Part shown: in pieces, positions 22,501 to 36,000 of the stretch
Position numbering within the stretch: position 1 is the stretch's first letter
Layout: the number at the start of each line of letters is the position of its first letter
Assembly: GCF_000002995.4 (NCBI RefSeq)
Contig: NW_025062479.1
Location: 13,995,221 to 14,055,220 of the forward strand
Length of the DNA stretch: 60,000 nucleotides
From: Brugia malayi
Lineage: Eukaryota > Nematoda > Chromadorea > Rhabditida > Onchocercidae
Reading direction: 5' to 3'
Translations under genes and position numbers: made by a program
Notes under the pieces: generated by a model
Told to the model about the DNA's origin: nothing
Database searches by the model: none
Seen by the model: only the letters and a program-made list of their open reading frames with translations

Positions 22501-24029
22501 ATCAGACCATAATGACTTTATTAATGAAGTAAATTAATTGAAAGTTATTTAATTCACAATGTTTTAAAACGATTTGCAAAGGAAAACAAAAGAAAAGAAA
22601 CAGCAAAAAAAAAAAAACGATGTATTAAGGATTAATTAACTTCATTGCCCATTATAAATTTAATTCATCAAACAAATTATCATAAAAAAAGTTACATTCC
22701 TATGTAAAATCTCTCACTAAAAGTGATTCCCATAAGTATTTCTGCCAGTCATCAAATTCACAATTCATAAAATTAAAATCATGTAGGGAGAAATTCAAAA
22801 TTATATATCGTTTGTAAAATTTGAACGAAAAATTTCTCCTTTTAAAATTATCGCAAATTTTAAAAATTGTACCAAAAAAATCGCATCATAAAAATAGTGA
22901 GTAATGATAATAAATTTTTTATTTTTTGTTAAAAAATTTTTTTTGCTACTTTATTTTCATTGATAATTATATTGATTTAAAGAAATAGAAAAAAACGTTA
23001 GCTATTGAAAGAAATGAAAAAAGGAAAAAAAGAATTCACTAATAAGTAATTTAAAGTAAATAACTGAAGTAATCATTATTGTGATTAATTTAATAATGAT
23101 AAATTGATATAGATGTGTTATCTATGATAGTATAATAAAATTAATTATTAAATCATTTAATTGTAAATACTTCATAAACAAATGATAAATTAGTACAAAT
23201 AAAAATGTTTAATTATAATAAAAATTTTGCAAGCATTTTAAAATTGTTGCAAATTTTAATGATTGTCATGTGCCATAAATGTGATCAGTATAAAAAAAAT
23301 GCTACCCAATAAGCTGTCAAAAATTTGTTACAACTTCCTCTCATCGAATGAATTATTTTGCAATAGTAAATCAAAGATTATTTCAATTATTTTCCTAGAA
23401 AAAAAAAGTAACAAAAAGTCATTGCAACAGGAAATGAATAATAATAACTGACCGTATGATCATATTATCTTTTATTTTCAATTTTTTTTTTCCTTTTTTT
23501 CACTTCAAATGCGCAAACTGGTTTAGCAGTTAATCAAAACAAGGTTAACTTATATATATATATATGTATAAATATATACACATATATAAGTAAATGAAGT
23601 AGTAAGTGTGATATTGTCCTTTCCACCAATTGCTTTCCATTATTGTTTTCTACTATATTTCAAAAGATTACAGATTTATTTATTGCTATATTCAATTTAG
23701 CTTAACTTGTTGAAAATAAGAAATAAATTTTTTTTTAAATCCTGGTAGTTTGTTAATGAAAAATATTAATATTTGAGAGCAATAAAAACATTGTATTTTT
23801 TTTCAAAAATTTATCGTTTTAGAAGAAAAGTTAGAAAACTATAAATAAAATTTGGAAGAACATAAATAAAATAAAAAAATTAATATCTTCAAAGATTTCA
23901 GATTCATTTAAAATTTTTCTTCTAGAAGACTATTAGCGATTACGATTTCTTTATTTATGTTTTCAACAAAATGAAAGATAATAAATCTAATTTGAAGCGA
24001 TAGCATCAACTGAATTTATTTCATATTTT

Positions 24030-24038
24030 AGCAAAATC
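24030..24038 (+). promoter_or_regulatory. Splice acceptor 7 bases upstream of peptide start: candidate spliced-leader site
   Basis: A pyrimidine-rich TTTATTTCATATTTTAG ends at 24031, seven bases before the ATG of the peptide gene. In nematodes such an acceptor with no paired donor nearby commonly receives a spliced leader. An unseen upstream 5' UTR exon would look the same. Confidence 0.5.
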
Positions 24039-25286
<1,248 letters not shown>

Positions 25287-25306
25287 ATGAAAAAAGAAAA
25301 AATATA

Positions 25307-25312
25307 AATAAA
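25307..25312 (+). terminator. Poly(A) signal AATAAA of the secreted peptide gene
   Basis: The hexamer lies 21 bases after the stop codon; a second copy is at 25393-25398. Close spacing makes a short 3' UTR likely. Confidence 0.55.
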
Positions 25313-25399
25313 TGAATTAGATAACATTAAAAAAGATTTTGAATTCTGAATGAATTTTGAGTATTTCCACATTCATCACTGTATCAATAATGAATAAAT

Positions 25400-25494
25400 T
25401 AAATTCACTTTGAAATTTGAATCAATTACTCTATATTATTCTTATATGATTGCAATGGCTCGTGCTCTAATTTTTATGCAATTGTGTATAACAA

Positions 25495-25533
<39 letters not shown>

Positions 25534-27868
25534 AATAATTTTAAATAGCAATAGAGCAAAACAACAAAAGTTTAATATTTGTGATATTTTATTGCGATAA
25601 CGAGAAATTATATAGGATTATAGAAAAATCCAATTGCATTACATTTGTTGAAATAGCCAAAGCGTATATCGTAAATGCTAATCTTTTTTTCTTATTAATA
25701 TCATTAATATCAATATTCTCCGGATTTAATTCTTTTCCTTCCATTCAAGTTCGTCGTAAAACTGAAATATTCTCTCATTACTAATATTGAATATATTAGA
25801 AGATGAAACTTTTTTCAAAAATAATAGTAGTAGCTTTCTTAATATTCGTTTATGTTTTTCAAATGTCTAAGGTACAAAAAAGAAAAGAATCAAAATTCCA
25901 TTGATTCTTTATAAGAAATTATCTGACAGTTATGAATACTGTAAAATGTGATAACAAAGGTTATTTAACTAAGCTACAAATTCACTTGATAAACTTGATA
26001 AATTATTTCAAAAATTGTCTCGTAAATCACTTCGATCTCCAAAACAGTTGAGCAAGCATTAAATGTATTGAATATGACAACTGTGAATGTTTATATTAAC
26101 TTCCAGAAAAGCTTGCAGTATTTACGCGTGATAGACTAGTTAACGTGGGTAAGCAGTGACTACTAATCCTTTAACCGGAAAACTAACAGTTTCATGGTGG
26201 CTTTTCATTCGCAATTTTCGTGAAAATTCTTTCTTTTGAATGTGTTCGCAAATTAATATTCTAAAATTGTTGTCCACATTATTATCATCATCAATCATCA
26301 ACTAATCATCAGTCATCATCATCATCTCAAAATTAACAAATATTGTGACAAACAAAATATACTAATTTCTTGAAGTCAAGAATTTAAATGACAGATCAGA
26401 AATATAGCGCAACATTTCTCAAAATTCATCCTGTAATTAATTTATAGTAAAGGATGAATATTTATCACCATCGTCCATTTGCATCATACTTAATCCGCTT
26501 TTACTTTATGTCATAAATTATTGAATTCATTTGATTTTACGGGTGATTTCTGAGAATATTCAAAATTTTTTCAATTACAGATTAATATGGAATCTCATTT
26601 AATAAATCATGGAAAACTATTCACTCCTCAAATAGCTTCTGTTTTCAGTTAACAATAAGTGACAATTAACTGTACTTGAATGATTTCTTTTTTTTTTTCA
26701 ATTTTCGGATGATTCTTATAAGTGATTGAGAGTTTTCCATCTCTCTATGTTTTTCTTAATTATTTCTTATGAAGATATTATAATTCTGAATAATTTACAC
26801 TAACTTTACTTCAAAATTCTTTCATTAGCTTAATTGCATTTATTGTAGAACTTTAGTTATTTAGCTTACATACTTCAGTTTAATAATAAGCTTTTTTTTT
26901 GGCTGATAAAATAATGAAATGATAAGATGAATAAAAAAAAAAAAAACTATTTCCATTTAGCTATCAGACGTCTTTTTTTTTTTTGAAAAACATGTTATAG
27001 TCTCCTTTTTTGGAGAAAAATATGACAAATCAGGCAAAATCATCTCAAGATAATTGCTGTGTTTATCGAAAAAAGAATTGGATCGGAAATAAATGTTGGA
27101 AGTTAAGTTTAGTCATCTGACAAATGGTATGACATTTTGCTATTGATGAAATCGTTGAAATTTCCGGTGAATGAATATGATGCAAATAGGAAAAAATGAA
27201 AATAAACAACATTCATTCATTCCTTACTACAAATAGTAAATTACAAGAAATAATTCTTTTACTCACTAAAATATATTTGTATGTAGAATTGTATTTTCAA
27301 CTAAATAATATTGACCAGAAAGTTAATGATTTAATTGATAATTGCAGCCTAAATCTGTCATCGTTAATTGCTTTACATTTATGAAAAAGTAAAAAAAATA
27401 AAATTTGTCCATTACGTCTAATATGAACAGTTAGTGATATAATATATACGAGTGTAAATGATTAGTGATAATAAAGTTTTAATAAAAAATAGCCTTCCTC
27501 ATTTCAAGAAATTTTTTAAGAGAAGGATAATTTAAAGTATTCATTTTCTATACCTAATTTTATTAAATGAAATTTAAATAGTTTCTTAGGTTATCCATTT
27601 TAATTGACTGAAGAAAACTGATTCTCTGTTGTTTTTTGATTTCCGGATATGATCCGGAAAACTCACCACTTATTTTTTGATAATGCTTCACATTTTATTT
27701 AACTATTCGTCATCAAAGTAGCAAAAAAAACAAACTGCAATCTGTCAAAAAAAATTTTTTATCGAGTGATTTTAGGATGCTAAAAACTAAATATATAGGT
27801 GATAAAGCAGAAGAAATCATTATTAAAAAATAATTTACGGATTGCGAACGGTTGTAAATCAAAACATA
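25400..27868. other. AT-rich interval, apart from the tentative peptide exons
   Basis: Contains a poly(A) run (25499-25530) and an ATC-rich stretch (about 26280-26330). The open frames at 25581-25784 and 27196-27384 have no splice support or recognisable features. Confidence 0.55.
25803..26652 (+). CDS. Candidate second small secreted peptide, two exons (tentative)
   Basis: Exon 25803-25871 encodes a textbook signal-anchor or signal peptide (MKLFSKIIVVAFLIFVYVF) ending in AAG|GTACAA. A good acceptor TTTTTTCAATTACAG precedes 26581, and joining in phase 0 gives a further 23 residues to a TAA at 26652 (46 residues in all). The first exon has the same M-K-x-F start and length as that of the peptide gene 1.7 kb upstream, so a diverged tandem copy is possible. 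The second exon is short, lacks cysteines and could be chance. Without splicing the frame would end at 33 residues. Intron 25872-26580 may hide other exons. Confidence 0.3.
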
Positions 27869-29840
27869 ATGAATTATCAGCGACAATTTGATTATGATAT
27901 CACTACTTCAGAGTTACTCCAAAAACTAAGGTTTCATCAATTAATAATTGTTTCAAATAGCTTTATAATTATGCTACTTGTAATATTATAAAAAGGATTC
28001 AACGATTTTATCATTAGTAATCAGATCATTTCTATGATATTAATAAATAACAGTGATAAATGCTATCGTCATGATGAGAATTTATGATCAAAAGTGATTA
28101 AAATATGAAGTATTTATAGAAATCAATGATAGTAATAAATGAAAATGTATATTGTTATTTTCAGAAATTTAAATGATGAAAAATCCTATTTGAAAAGCGA
28201 CAAGAAAGTCATTTTGATGTGTGGCTTTTTTGAAAATAGTCATTTATGCTATCATTTACAATTAACAAATGCACATTATAAGGTTTTCAAATTTATAATA
28301 TTTTTTACCACTATTTTTTAAACCATTTTAAAGTTTTTTCCATCAATAATATCTTCTTATTAAGCAGTAAATTTAACTAACATTAAATTAAGTTAATAAA
28401 AGTGAAACTAAATAATTCATTATAGCAATCTTGTATTAGCAATTATTGTGTATTATATTATTATTATTATTATTATTTTATTGTTATTATATATTTTATT
28501 GGTTGCTATACATTTTATTATTTTATTATATATTTTACTGATATTTTATTCATTATTTTTTACCCTATTAATAATATGCAATTATTTGTTTTGAGAAATA
28601 ATTGAAAGTCTTCTAGTCACATTCATTTATGTACATATTTCATAACTTCTAAAATTTTTCTACTAAAAACTAATTTCGATTAAATTAATTAATTTCAGCT
28701 TAAAATTTCACTAATTTCAATCTATTCTTTTTCTCACAATTCAATTTATTTTTTCTCTCTCTGTCTCTCTCTTATAACTTCTATAATTTTCTGTTAAAAA
28801 AAAATTCATATTAAACTAATTCATTTCAACTTCAAATTTTATTGACCAATCTTAATCTATTACTTTTCGCTTTTTTTTTTTTTTTTTAACAGTTAATATT
28901 ATTAAATGATATTAATGTTATTTTAGCCAGTTATATTTAATGTTGAATGTCCACGTGGACGTGCTTTTGGTGCAACGCCACATATTGGCGTTGTGATGCC
29001 ACAATGCAAAATTATCATTTATTGTACATTTCATTCGGAGCGTATCACACGTGTACCTGATGACGGAATTTATATTTATAGTATTTTTCAAAAAGCAGTT
29101 AATTATGATCAATTTAGTAATTCACAAAGTGATAAGGAAAAAGAACGAATAGCACGAAAAGTAATAAAAATTCCTTTTTTCTTTATTATTTTTAACAAAT
29201 ATTTATAATAAAAAAAATAAAAGAACCTTTTCAAATTTAAATTTATTAAAATTAAGATTATAAGATTAAAATTATAAGTAAGAGAAATATTTTTTTTTTA
29301 ATATAGTAACTTCGAATATATCTTTTTATAATTTAATACAAAAAGATTTATAAGTTAAAAAACTTGTTTAAATCTAAATTTATTAAAGTTTAAGAAATTG
29401 TAAATATAAATAAGAAAAGTGCTTTTTTTTTGTTTTTTTTTTTTTAATTGTAATCTTGAATATTGATTTTTTTTTACAATTTAAATCAAAAGAATTTATG
29501 ACTGAAAATTTAAAAAAAGATCATTTCAAATTAAAATTTATTAAAATTTAAGAAATTAAAATTATAAATAAGAGATATGTTGTATGTTTTTTTAAATATA
29601 GATTTTAATTTTAATTTTTTTTTTCAAACTATTATCCAGATTTGGTCACAACATCGTGGTAAATGCTTCGAATGTCTTCGTCTACCGGTAGCTTTTGAAC
29701 CACGACGGGCAGCGGTACATGAACAACACATTGAGGTCTACTGTGATGAAATAACTGGTAAATTTCAATATATTGCACCGAAATTATCAAAGGAGGAATT
29801 ACCAACCAGTCAACTACCATCTGCTAAAGAAATGCAATAA
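27869..29840 (+). CDS. MSP-domain protein
   Basis: Four exons, 27869-27930, 28165-28282, 28927-29160 and 29640-29840 (TAA), give 204 residues. An immunoglobulin-like major-sperm-protein domain occupies about residues 28-115: LQLTNAHYKPVIFNVECP is the conserved L-x-(L/I)-T-N strand pair, and GVVMPQ..IIYCTFH matches the P-x-x-G-x-(I/V)-x-P segment that follows. The rest is a charged linker (SDKEKERIARK) and a 66-residue C-terminal extension (RGKCFECLRLPVAFEPRRA ... SAKEMQ) of unknown role. MSP domains act in nematode sperm motility and signalling, or as ER/contact-site adaptors in the wider VAP superfamily; this protein is too divergent to assign to either. The start exon was found because its phase-2 donor (CTAAG|GTTTCA) completes the codon of exon 2. 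An upstream non-coding exon is possible. No transmembrane segment is present. Confidence 0.8.
28641..28880. repeat. Two tandem diverged copies (about 130 bp) in MSP-gene intron 2
   Basis: Copies at 28641-28772 and 28773-28880 start (C/T)ATAACTTCT(A)AAATTTT and continue in parallel through AACTAAT, AATTTCA and TCTATT blocks; copy 1 also includes a CT-rich tail. Confidence 0.65.
29226..29638. repeat. Three tandem diverged copies (about 120-160 bp) filling MSP-gene intron 3
   Basis: Copies start near 29226, 29361 and 29519. Each has AATTTATTAAA(A/G)TT(T)AAG(A), then TATAA(A/G)TAAGA, then a T-rich part. The third copy supplies the branch and acceptor region of exon 4. Confidence 0.65.
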
Positions 29841-29972
29841 ATGGAAGTAAACACAACAAAATACTTCTTTAAAAAAAAATTGTTTTTAATGCTCCTGAAA
29901 ATATTTTTCATCCTTTTTCTACGATATAAAATTTTTATATTTTATTTATATTAATTCCTAAAATTTAAATTC

Positions 29973-29978
29973 AATAAA
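29973..29978 (+). terminator. Candidate poly(A) signal AATAAA for MSP-domain gene
   Basis: The hexamer lies about 130 bases after the stop codon. Another AATAAA overlaps the stop codon itself and is too close to serve. Confidence 0.4.
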
Positions 29979-30248
29979 ATTAGATTTTAGCGAAGTGTTT
30001 TTTTTTTGAAAATATATTGCTTTAAAATTGAAATTCAAAATGAAATTCAAAAAAAAAATTCAATATCATTTGTCATCATAATTTGATCGCTCAATAACAA
30101 TGAGTAATATAAAATATATTCATCTTGTTTATATTTTACACAATTTAAATAATAAAATTTATTTCGAGAAATTATAAGCAAGAGTTTTTTACTTATTTTT
30201 TTTTTGATTCTGTTACATTAAATAGAAAGTCGCTTTACACTATTTGGC

Positions 30249-30282
<34 letters not shown>

Positions 30283-32797
30283 ACAACTTCATTTAATTTA
30301 TAGTTATTTTACACTTTACACTGTGGCCGATTCTTTATTCTTTATTAATAACTTAATTACCTAAAATTAATTAATTGATGTAATGCATTTATGGGTTTCA
30401 TTAAAATATCCCTCTATACTGAATTAAAAATATATAAATAGTCGTATTATTTAAAGAAACAGTTCTTAATTCGAAATTATAAAATCATTTTATATCAATT
30501 GATTTAATTCGCTTGGCTTAATTGAAGAAAAGTCGGCTGGAAATGGTTGTAATTATTTAGCAAATAAATGATGTTAATCTGTCATTTGAGTCTTATAGAT
30601 TAAAACAAATAATTATATGAGGAACAAAAGGAGTGGAAAAAGGAGCTTGGACCAAAATTAAAAGCTTAAAAAAAAAGTAATTAAATCAAAATTAAATTCA
30701 ACTAAGTTATAAAAAGCAGAATAGGATCAAAATTAAATTTAGATAGATTTTAAAAGATGAATGCATTAAAATATTTAACTTATTATCATCAATCACTGCA
30801 ATTATTAATTTTCCGATTAATAGCATCTATAACAATTATTGCTATTCTATAATTTTTACAATTTGCAAATCCTAATTTTCCTATTTATCTTTTAATTTCT
30901 ATAAAACTTATTGTTTTATCTTGCTTGACCGTACCCTATCAGATCATACTTCCTTCTTCATTTAACTTTATCATTGTATTTATTAATTTCTGTTAGCGCA
31001 TTCAACGGATGTTTCCATACATGCATTCATCTTAACATTTTTTCTTATTATTATTACTAAATATGATTTGTCTAAAGATATTTTTACATTTTGTTTCACA
31101 TATATATTTAAGAAATCATATATCCTTAATCAATTATCAATTTTACATTCCACAACGCAGACACGGAACTTTTCTTTACAAATATTGATTTTCATGCTAA
31201 TTTAATGACATTAGCTTTTAACAAATTTCAATCCAACAAATTTTTCACTTATGATTAGAAACTTACGAATATATATGATTAGGTCCCATCTTTGAACAAT
31301 TAATTCAATAATAAAATTACAAGGATGTTTTAGAAACTATTCCATTAACTTCTGTAGCATTCTTTAAATTTCCATATTATAAAATAGAAAAAAAAAATCG
31401 TCTCGGGAACAAATCTAGTACTCTGTTGCAATGTAAAATCATTTTTCAATTCAAATTTAATTAACCACAGAATTAAACCCACCATTTTGTTGCAACCATG
31501 TTGAAAGCATAATTTCATTCCTACTGTTCTTTCCATCAAGATTTGAATTACTCATATCATATCAGATCTTCAATTAGCTCACATTTGAACTTTTAAACAT
31601 TCAATCATTAATATCTTACGTTAGTTCGTTCGTTCCAGTCTTATCAATAATTTAGAAAGATTATGAGGAAATGAAATTCAGAGACTTTTCTTGTTATAAT
31701 TTCAACGAAACTAATGTAATTGTTAACAGTGCGAATGTGACGGAATCAATAATCTTTGGATTATTGTTCTAAGGAAATAATGTTATCAACACTACATTTA
31801 TCATTTCTGGATTAGTATATTATTTATCTAATTTTAAAAAGATATCAATAATAGCTTAAAGCATTCGTAATAGCAAATTGAGAGATGTGTCGTGTTTAAA
31901 CTCTTTAAACTAATCAATAAGATAGTACAAAAAAAAATTAAAATAATAGAACATTAAACAATTTGTTGCAATTTTTTTTTTTTTGTAAAGCATACAATTA
32001 ATAGCATTCACGTAAATGAAATAAAAAAGTATATTATTCCTTACAATTAATGAATCTTCATCACAAATATTATTTGAATTGAACTTTTTTCTTCAATTTT
32101 TCGAAATCCAATTAGATAATAATTTTAAAATGCAACAATCTGAGAGAGTAGAGATATAAAAAGAGAGAAAGCCTTATTGATACATAAACAATTATTTTGA
32201 TCATGTGCAGCACTTCAAACAAATCTATTCATTTCATGAAACAAAAATATATCGAAGAAAAAATTTCTATAAATTTGAATAATAAGCAAATTTTACCAAA
32301 AAATAATAAAGAACTTACTGCAACAATAAATAAGTATGCAAATTAAGAAATAAATTCAATACAAATAAACAACTGAAGGAGAAAGGCGACAGACGGCACA
32401 CGTATGATGAATAATGTCATGTATAATAATTTATGAGCATAAACATATATAAATACAACGAAAAAAGAAATAAAAATAAACTTCAAATAGCATATTTAAC
32501 GAATTTATGCCTAAGATACAATTTTTAAATTTTTTCAATTTCTCGAAAAAAAAGAATTTGAAATCACATCAATTTAAATCAATTTGAAACCATATCAAAG
32601 CATTTGAAAACATATAAGGAAAGCTATCTTACAATGCAATACGATTGATAAAAACAAAAAATCGAAGAGATAGAAAGAAAACGAAACTAATAATCATAAT
32701 ATCAAATAATTTAAGCAGTATCAGTCATATCATCTTATTAGTAACTTCCTTTCATATGAAACATCATTTCAACTTAACTCCATAATAATCGTTAACA

Positions 32798-32829
<32 letters not shown>

Positions 32830-32872
32830 CATAAATCCTTATTTTCTTACAAATATAATACATTTGTTTAGT

Positions 32873-32878
32873 TTTATT
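32873..32878 (-). terminator. Candidate poly(A) signal for K-Cl cotransporter gene
   Basis: AATAAA on the minus strand about 180 bases beyond the stop codon. Confidence 0.4.
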
Positions 32879-33055
32879 TTAGGAAAGATTCATTAACTTT
32901 CAGTTAGCAATAAAACAAAATGTATAATCTAGTCAAAACACTGATTACAAAATATGATGTAAATGACTGGCAGAACATAAGAAAAGGAAATGGAAAATAA
33001 TAAATTAAGTCTAAATCGAAAAAAAAAAAAAAAAAAAAAAGAATCGTGTAAAAAA

Positions 33056-36000
33056 TTAAGCAGTTGAAGTGAGAGTTTCTGCTCCGCCACCACGCACAAA
33101 AAGAACTCTTGGTAAGCCTGCTGTAAGCTCGTCTAAATAATGCAAATAATCTGTGAAACCTGAAATTTTGAAATATTTTATGAATAAATTCATGTAAATC
33201 ATACATCTGTAAAAGCATTTTTCGCTTTTTGATAAAAATATATTTAAAATTATTTGAAGCATAAAAAATTATAGCAAATATCAATCATATTACAGCCTTA
33301 TATATTTGATATTGCTATGGTGTAAGATGTTTGCTTTCATTAAATAATTTATTAAAAAACAATGAAATTTGCTTGAGATAACTGTTAGCTGTTGTTAAAT
33401 ACATGCATCGATAAAAATTATGATAAATATCAAAACCTTCTTTCACATCGGGAGGTTTTGGAAGATTAAGTAGTATCAATTGACTTTTTTCGGATGTCTT
33501 CCTGAATAGAGCATTCAAACGAGTCGCTGTGTGCATTTTGTGAACCTAAAAATTACATTCATTTACGGATTCAACTCGTTTTACGAATTACAATTTTTGC
33601 ATTAATTATGAGATGGAAATTGCTAATTCGGCAAATAAATGGGAAGAATTGCTACTGTGTAAAAATTTAATTATTTCATATCTAAAGTTAAATCAAAAGA
33701 AAAAGGAGAGAGAAAAGTGAAAATATATAGCTATATTAAATAATAAATAATTTGCTTTATGTTTTATCACTAAAATTTAAAATAAAAAAATGAAACATAA
33801 AGCTAGATGAAAAAACGAATCCAAAGTGTTAACATCAAAAAAAAAAAAAAAAAAAGTAAAAGAAATGGAAACCTTTCGCCTGTCTAAATTTTGTAAGCGT
33901 TTTATTCTTTCATTGTCATACTTGATATCCTCATCACGTATCCGTAGTTTCTTCACAATTTTTCTCCTATAACAATAGCTAATAATAATAATTATTATCA
34001 TTATTATTAGCAATAGTAAATAGTCTCAAATAGCAGGCACAAATTAATTGTGCTCTAGTTGTGTACTTTAAAATAATACGTCAAAATTTCAGTCAAAACT
34101 TGCACAGATATATGTAATTTGAAAATTTGAAAGCAAACCCTAGCTCTGTTTCTGTGGGAAATGTTTGAACATCTCGATTTTCCATTATATTTACTGAAAC
34201 AAATAATATAAGGTATGTTATTCTAGAATAAAAACAAGTATACAATATAGAGAAAAAAAGATGATTTAAATAAAAGTTACAAGAAAAGAAGATTCAAAAT
34301 GAAATCCGATTCCTTTGTAGAAACATTTGTAAATTATTTCAAAATTCTCATTGATTTTTTTCCCACCATCAAATTGAGGAAAGGAATAAAAACTCTCAAT
34401 AAATGAGAAAAAAAATATAATGATTACTAAAAATTCTCAAAAAATAAAAGATCACAATGTAAATTGATATCTTGAACGATTGGATCATCATCAATTTTAC
34501 CATCAGCATTCCCTTCAACATCGACTGCAATATCACCAGCATGTTTTTCAATGCAGAAACGATTTTTTTTCATTGGCTATAAACATATTTTTAAAAAAAA
34601 TTTAGCAAAATATTTGTTACAATATATCAAGTGATTATCTACTGTATATATATCAACCATTAAAATTATAGAAAAGTTATATTATTTTTCTAATTCTAAC
34701 TATCTTTATATTAATAACTAAATATTTCATAAATATTTATTTAGATTAAGAAAAGAAAAACAAAAGATTATAATTGAAAACCTCAATGTTATCAATATCA
34801 TTTGGTGTTTTATTATTCAATTCCTTTAATGGCTCAATATTTTTCTTCATCATTGTAAATCTTCTTGCTTCACGTGCCATTTGACTTCTTTCTTCCATCA
34901 TTAATGTTCGTTCAAAGTCAGAACGTGATATATTGGGATCACTTAGTATACCTACCTAGAAATTAAGCAAGAAATAAATTTTTTGCTTTTGCCCATTTAT
35001 TCTTTCATTAATTTTTCAACCCATAATAATCTATTTAATGGAGCATTTAATAGACATTTTGAAATAACTTTGTATATTTGAAAATAAACCTGCACAGTAG
35101 CATCAATACGCATTGCTTTCAAATAGAAATTAATTCTACCAGTCATCTCTTCTTTTTCTTCACTATCACGAGCAATACCAATTACGCGCAATTGACATCC
35201 ACGCCATACCTGAACATAAATGATTTCAATTTGTAAATTATAGTAAACTAAATGAAAGAATATTTTTGCATGTAAAATTAGTACAATATATACAATTAAT
35301 ACAAAAAAACAAAAAAATATATAATTAGTACAAAAAATAATTAGACAAAGAAAAAAAAAGAAAACAAAAATAAGATAAATTTTATGCAAAAACTGCTTAT
35401 TTGATTTATTATCTAAAAAATATTCAACGTTTTATTATAGCATATCAAATGTAAACGTATGCTATGTGTTTCTATTAAACTTCTAAACTAAATGATAACC
35501 TTATGATTTAGCAATAAATGAGCAATTAAACCAAGAAAGCCTCGATCACGAATTATCCAATATGCATCAACATAACCTTCTTTTACAGGTTCAGTTATAT
35601 AGGGAAAATGTGATATATCTTTGGCGACAAGGAGACACATTTTCATGACATATCCAGCATGTAATTTATCTAAAAATGACCTCTAAGATACTAGATTAAA
35701 ACAAAGAAAAAAGTTTCAATAAGCAGATTAAGTAGTATGAAATCGATTTTTTTTCGCATAAATTAGATAGCATCAACTAACCCACAAATGTTGAATATTC
35801 TGAATCAGATGGTTCAGATGGCCAATCTAAACTATATTTTGGCCATTTTAATAGTAGTGTATTTGGACAAAGAGCACCAACTCCAGTACTTTGAATAACT
35901 GTTGAAATACTCCCACAAATCTAAAATATAAAAGAAAAAACTTTTTTTTTCTTACAAATCTTTTAGATTATTTTAAACTACATCAGTCCGAAATTTATTA

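Larger units (their letters stand above)
19207..24038. other. Interval without a confident gene between GMEB and the peptide gene
   Basis: 19207 to about 21000 is of higher complexity (long GMEB 3' UTR, or non-coding transcript) and contains two short direct repeats. From about 21000 to 24000 it is very AT-rich with poly(A) and poly(T) runs and no usable open frame. A few 60-75-codon frames (such as 19807-20034 and 23263-23451) lack splice context and recognisable motifs. Confidence 0.6.
29841..33055. other. Convergent interval between MSP-domain and K-Cl cotransporter genes
   Basis: AT-rich sequence with poly(T) at about 30250-30278, a short CA run then poly(A) at about 32794-32829, and poly(A) at 33020-33040. 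Both flanking genes end here. No protein-like open frame was recognised; the minus-strand frame at 31345-31539 has no splice or family support. Confidence 0.6.

Noticed and set aside
27196..27384. 62-codon plus-strand frame upstream of the MSP-domain gene
   Set aside because: Hydrophobic AT-driven composition, no splice continuity with the MSP exons.
31345..31539. Minus-strand 64-codon frame in the convergent intergenic region
   Set aside because: No family resemblance and no clear splice partners; left as chance, though a lone exon cannot be fully excluded.
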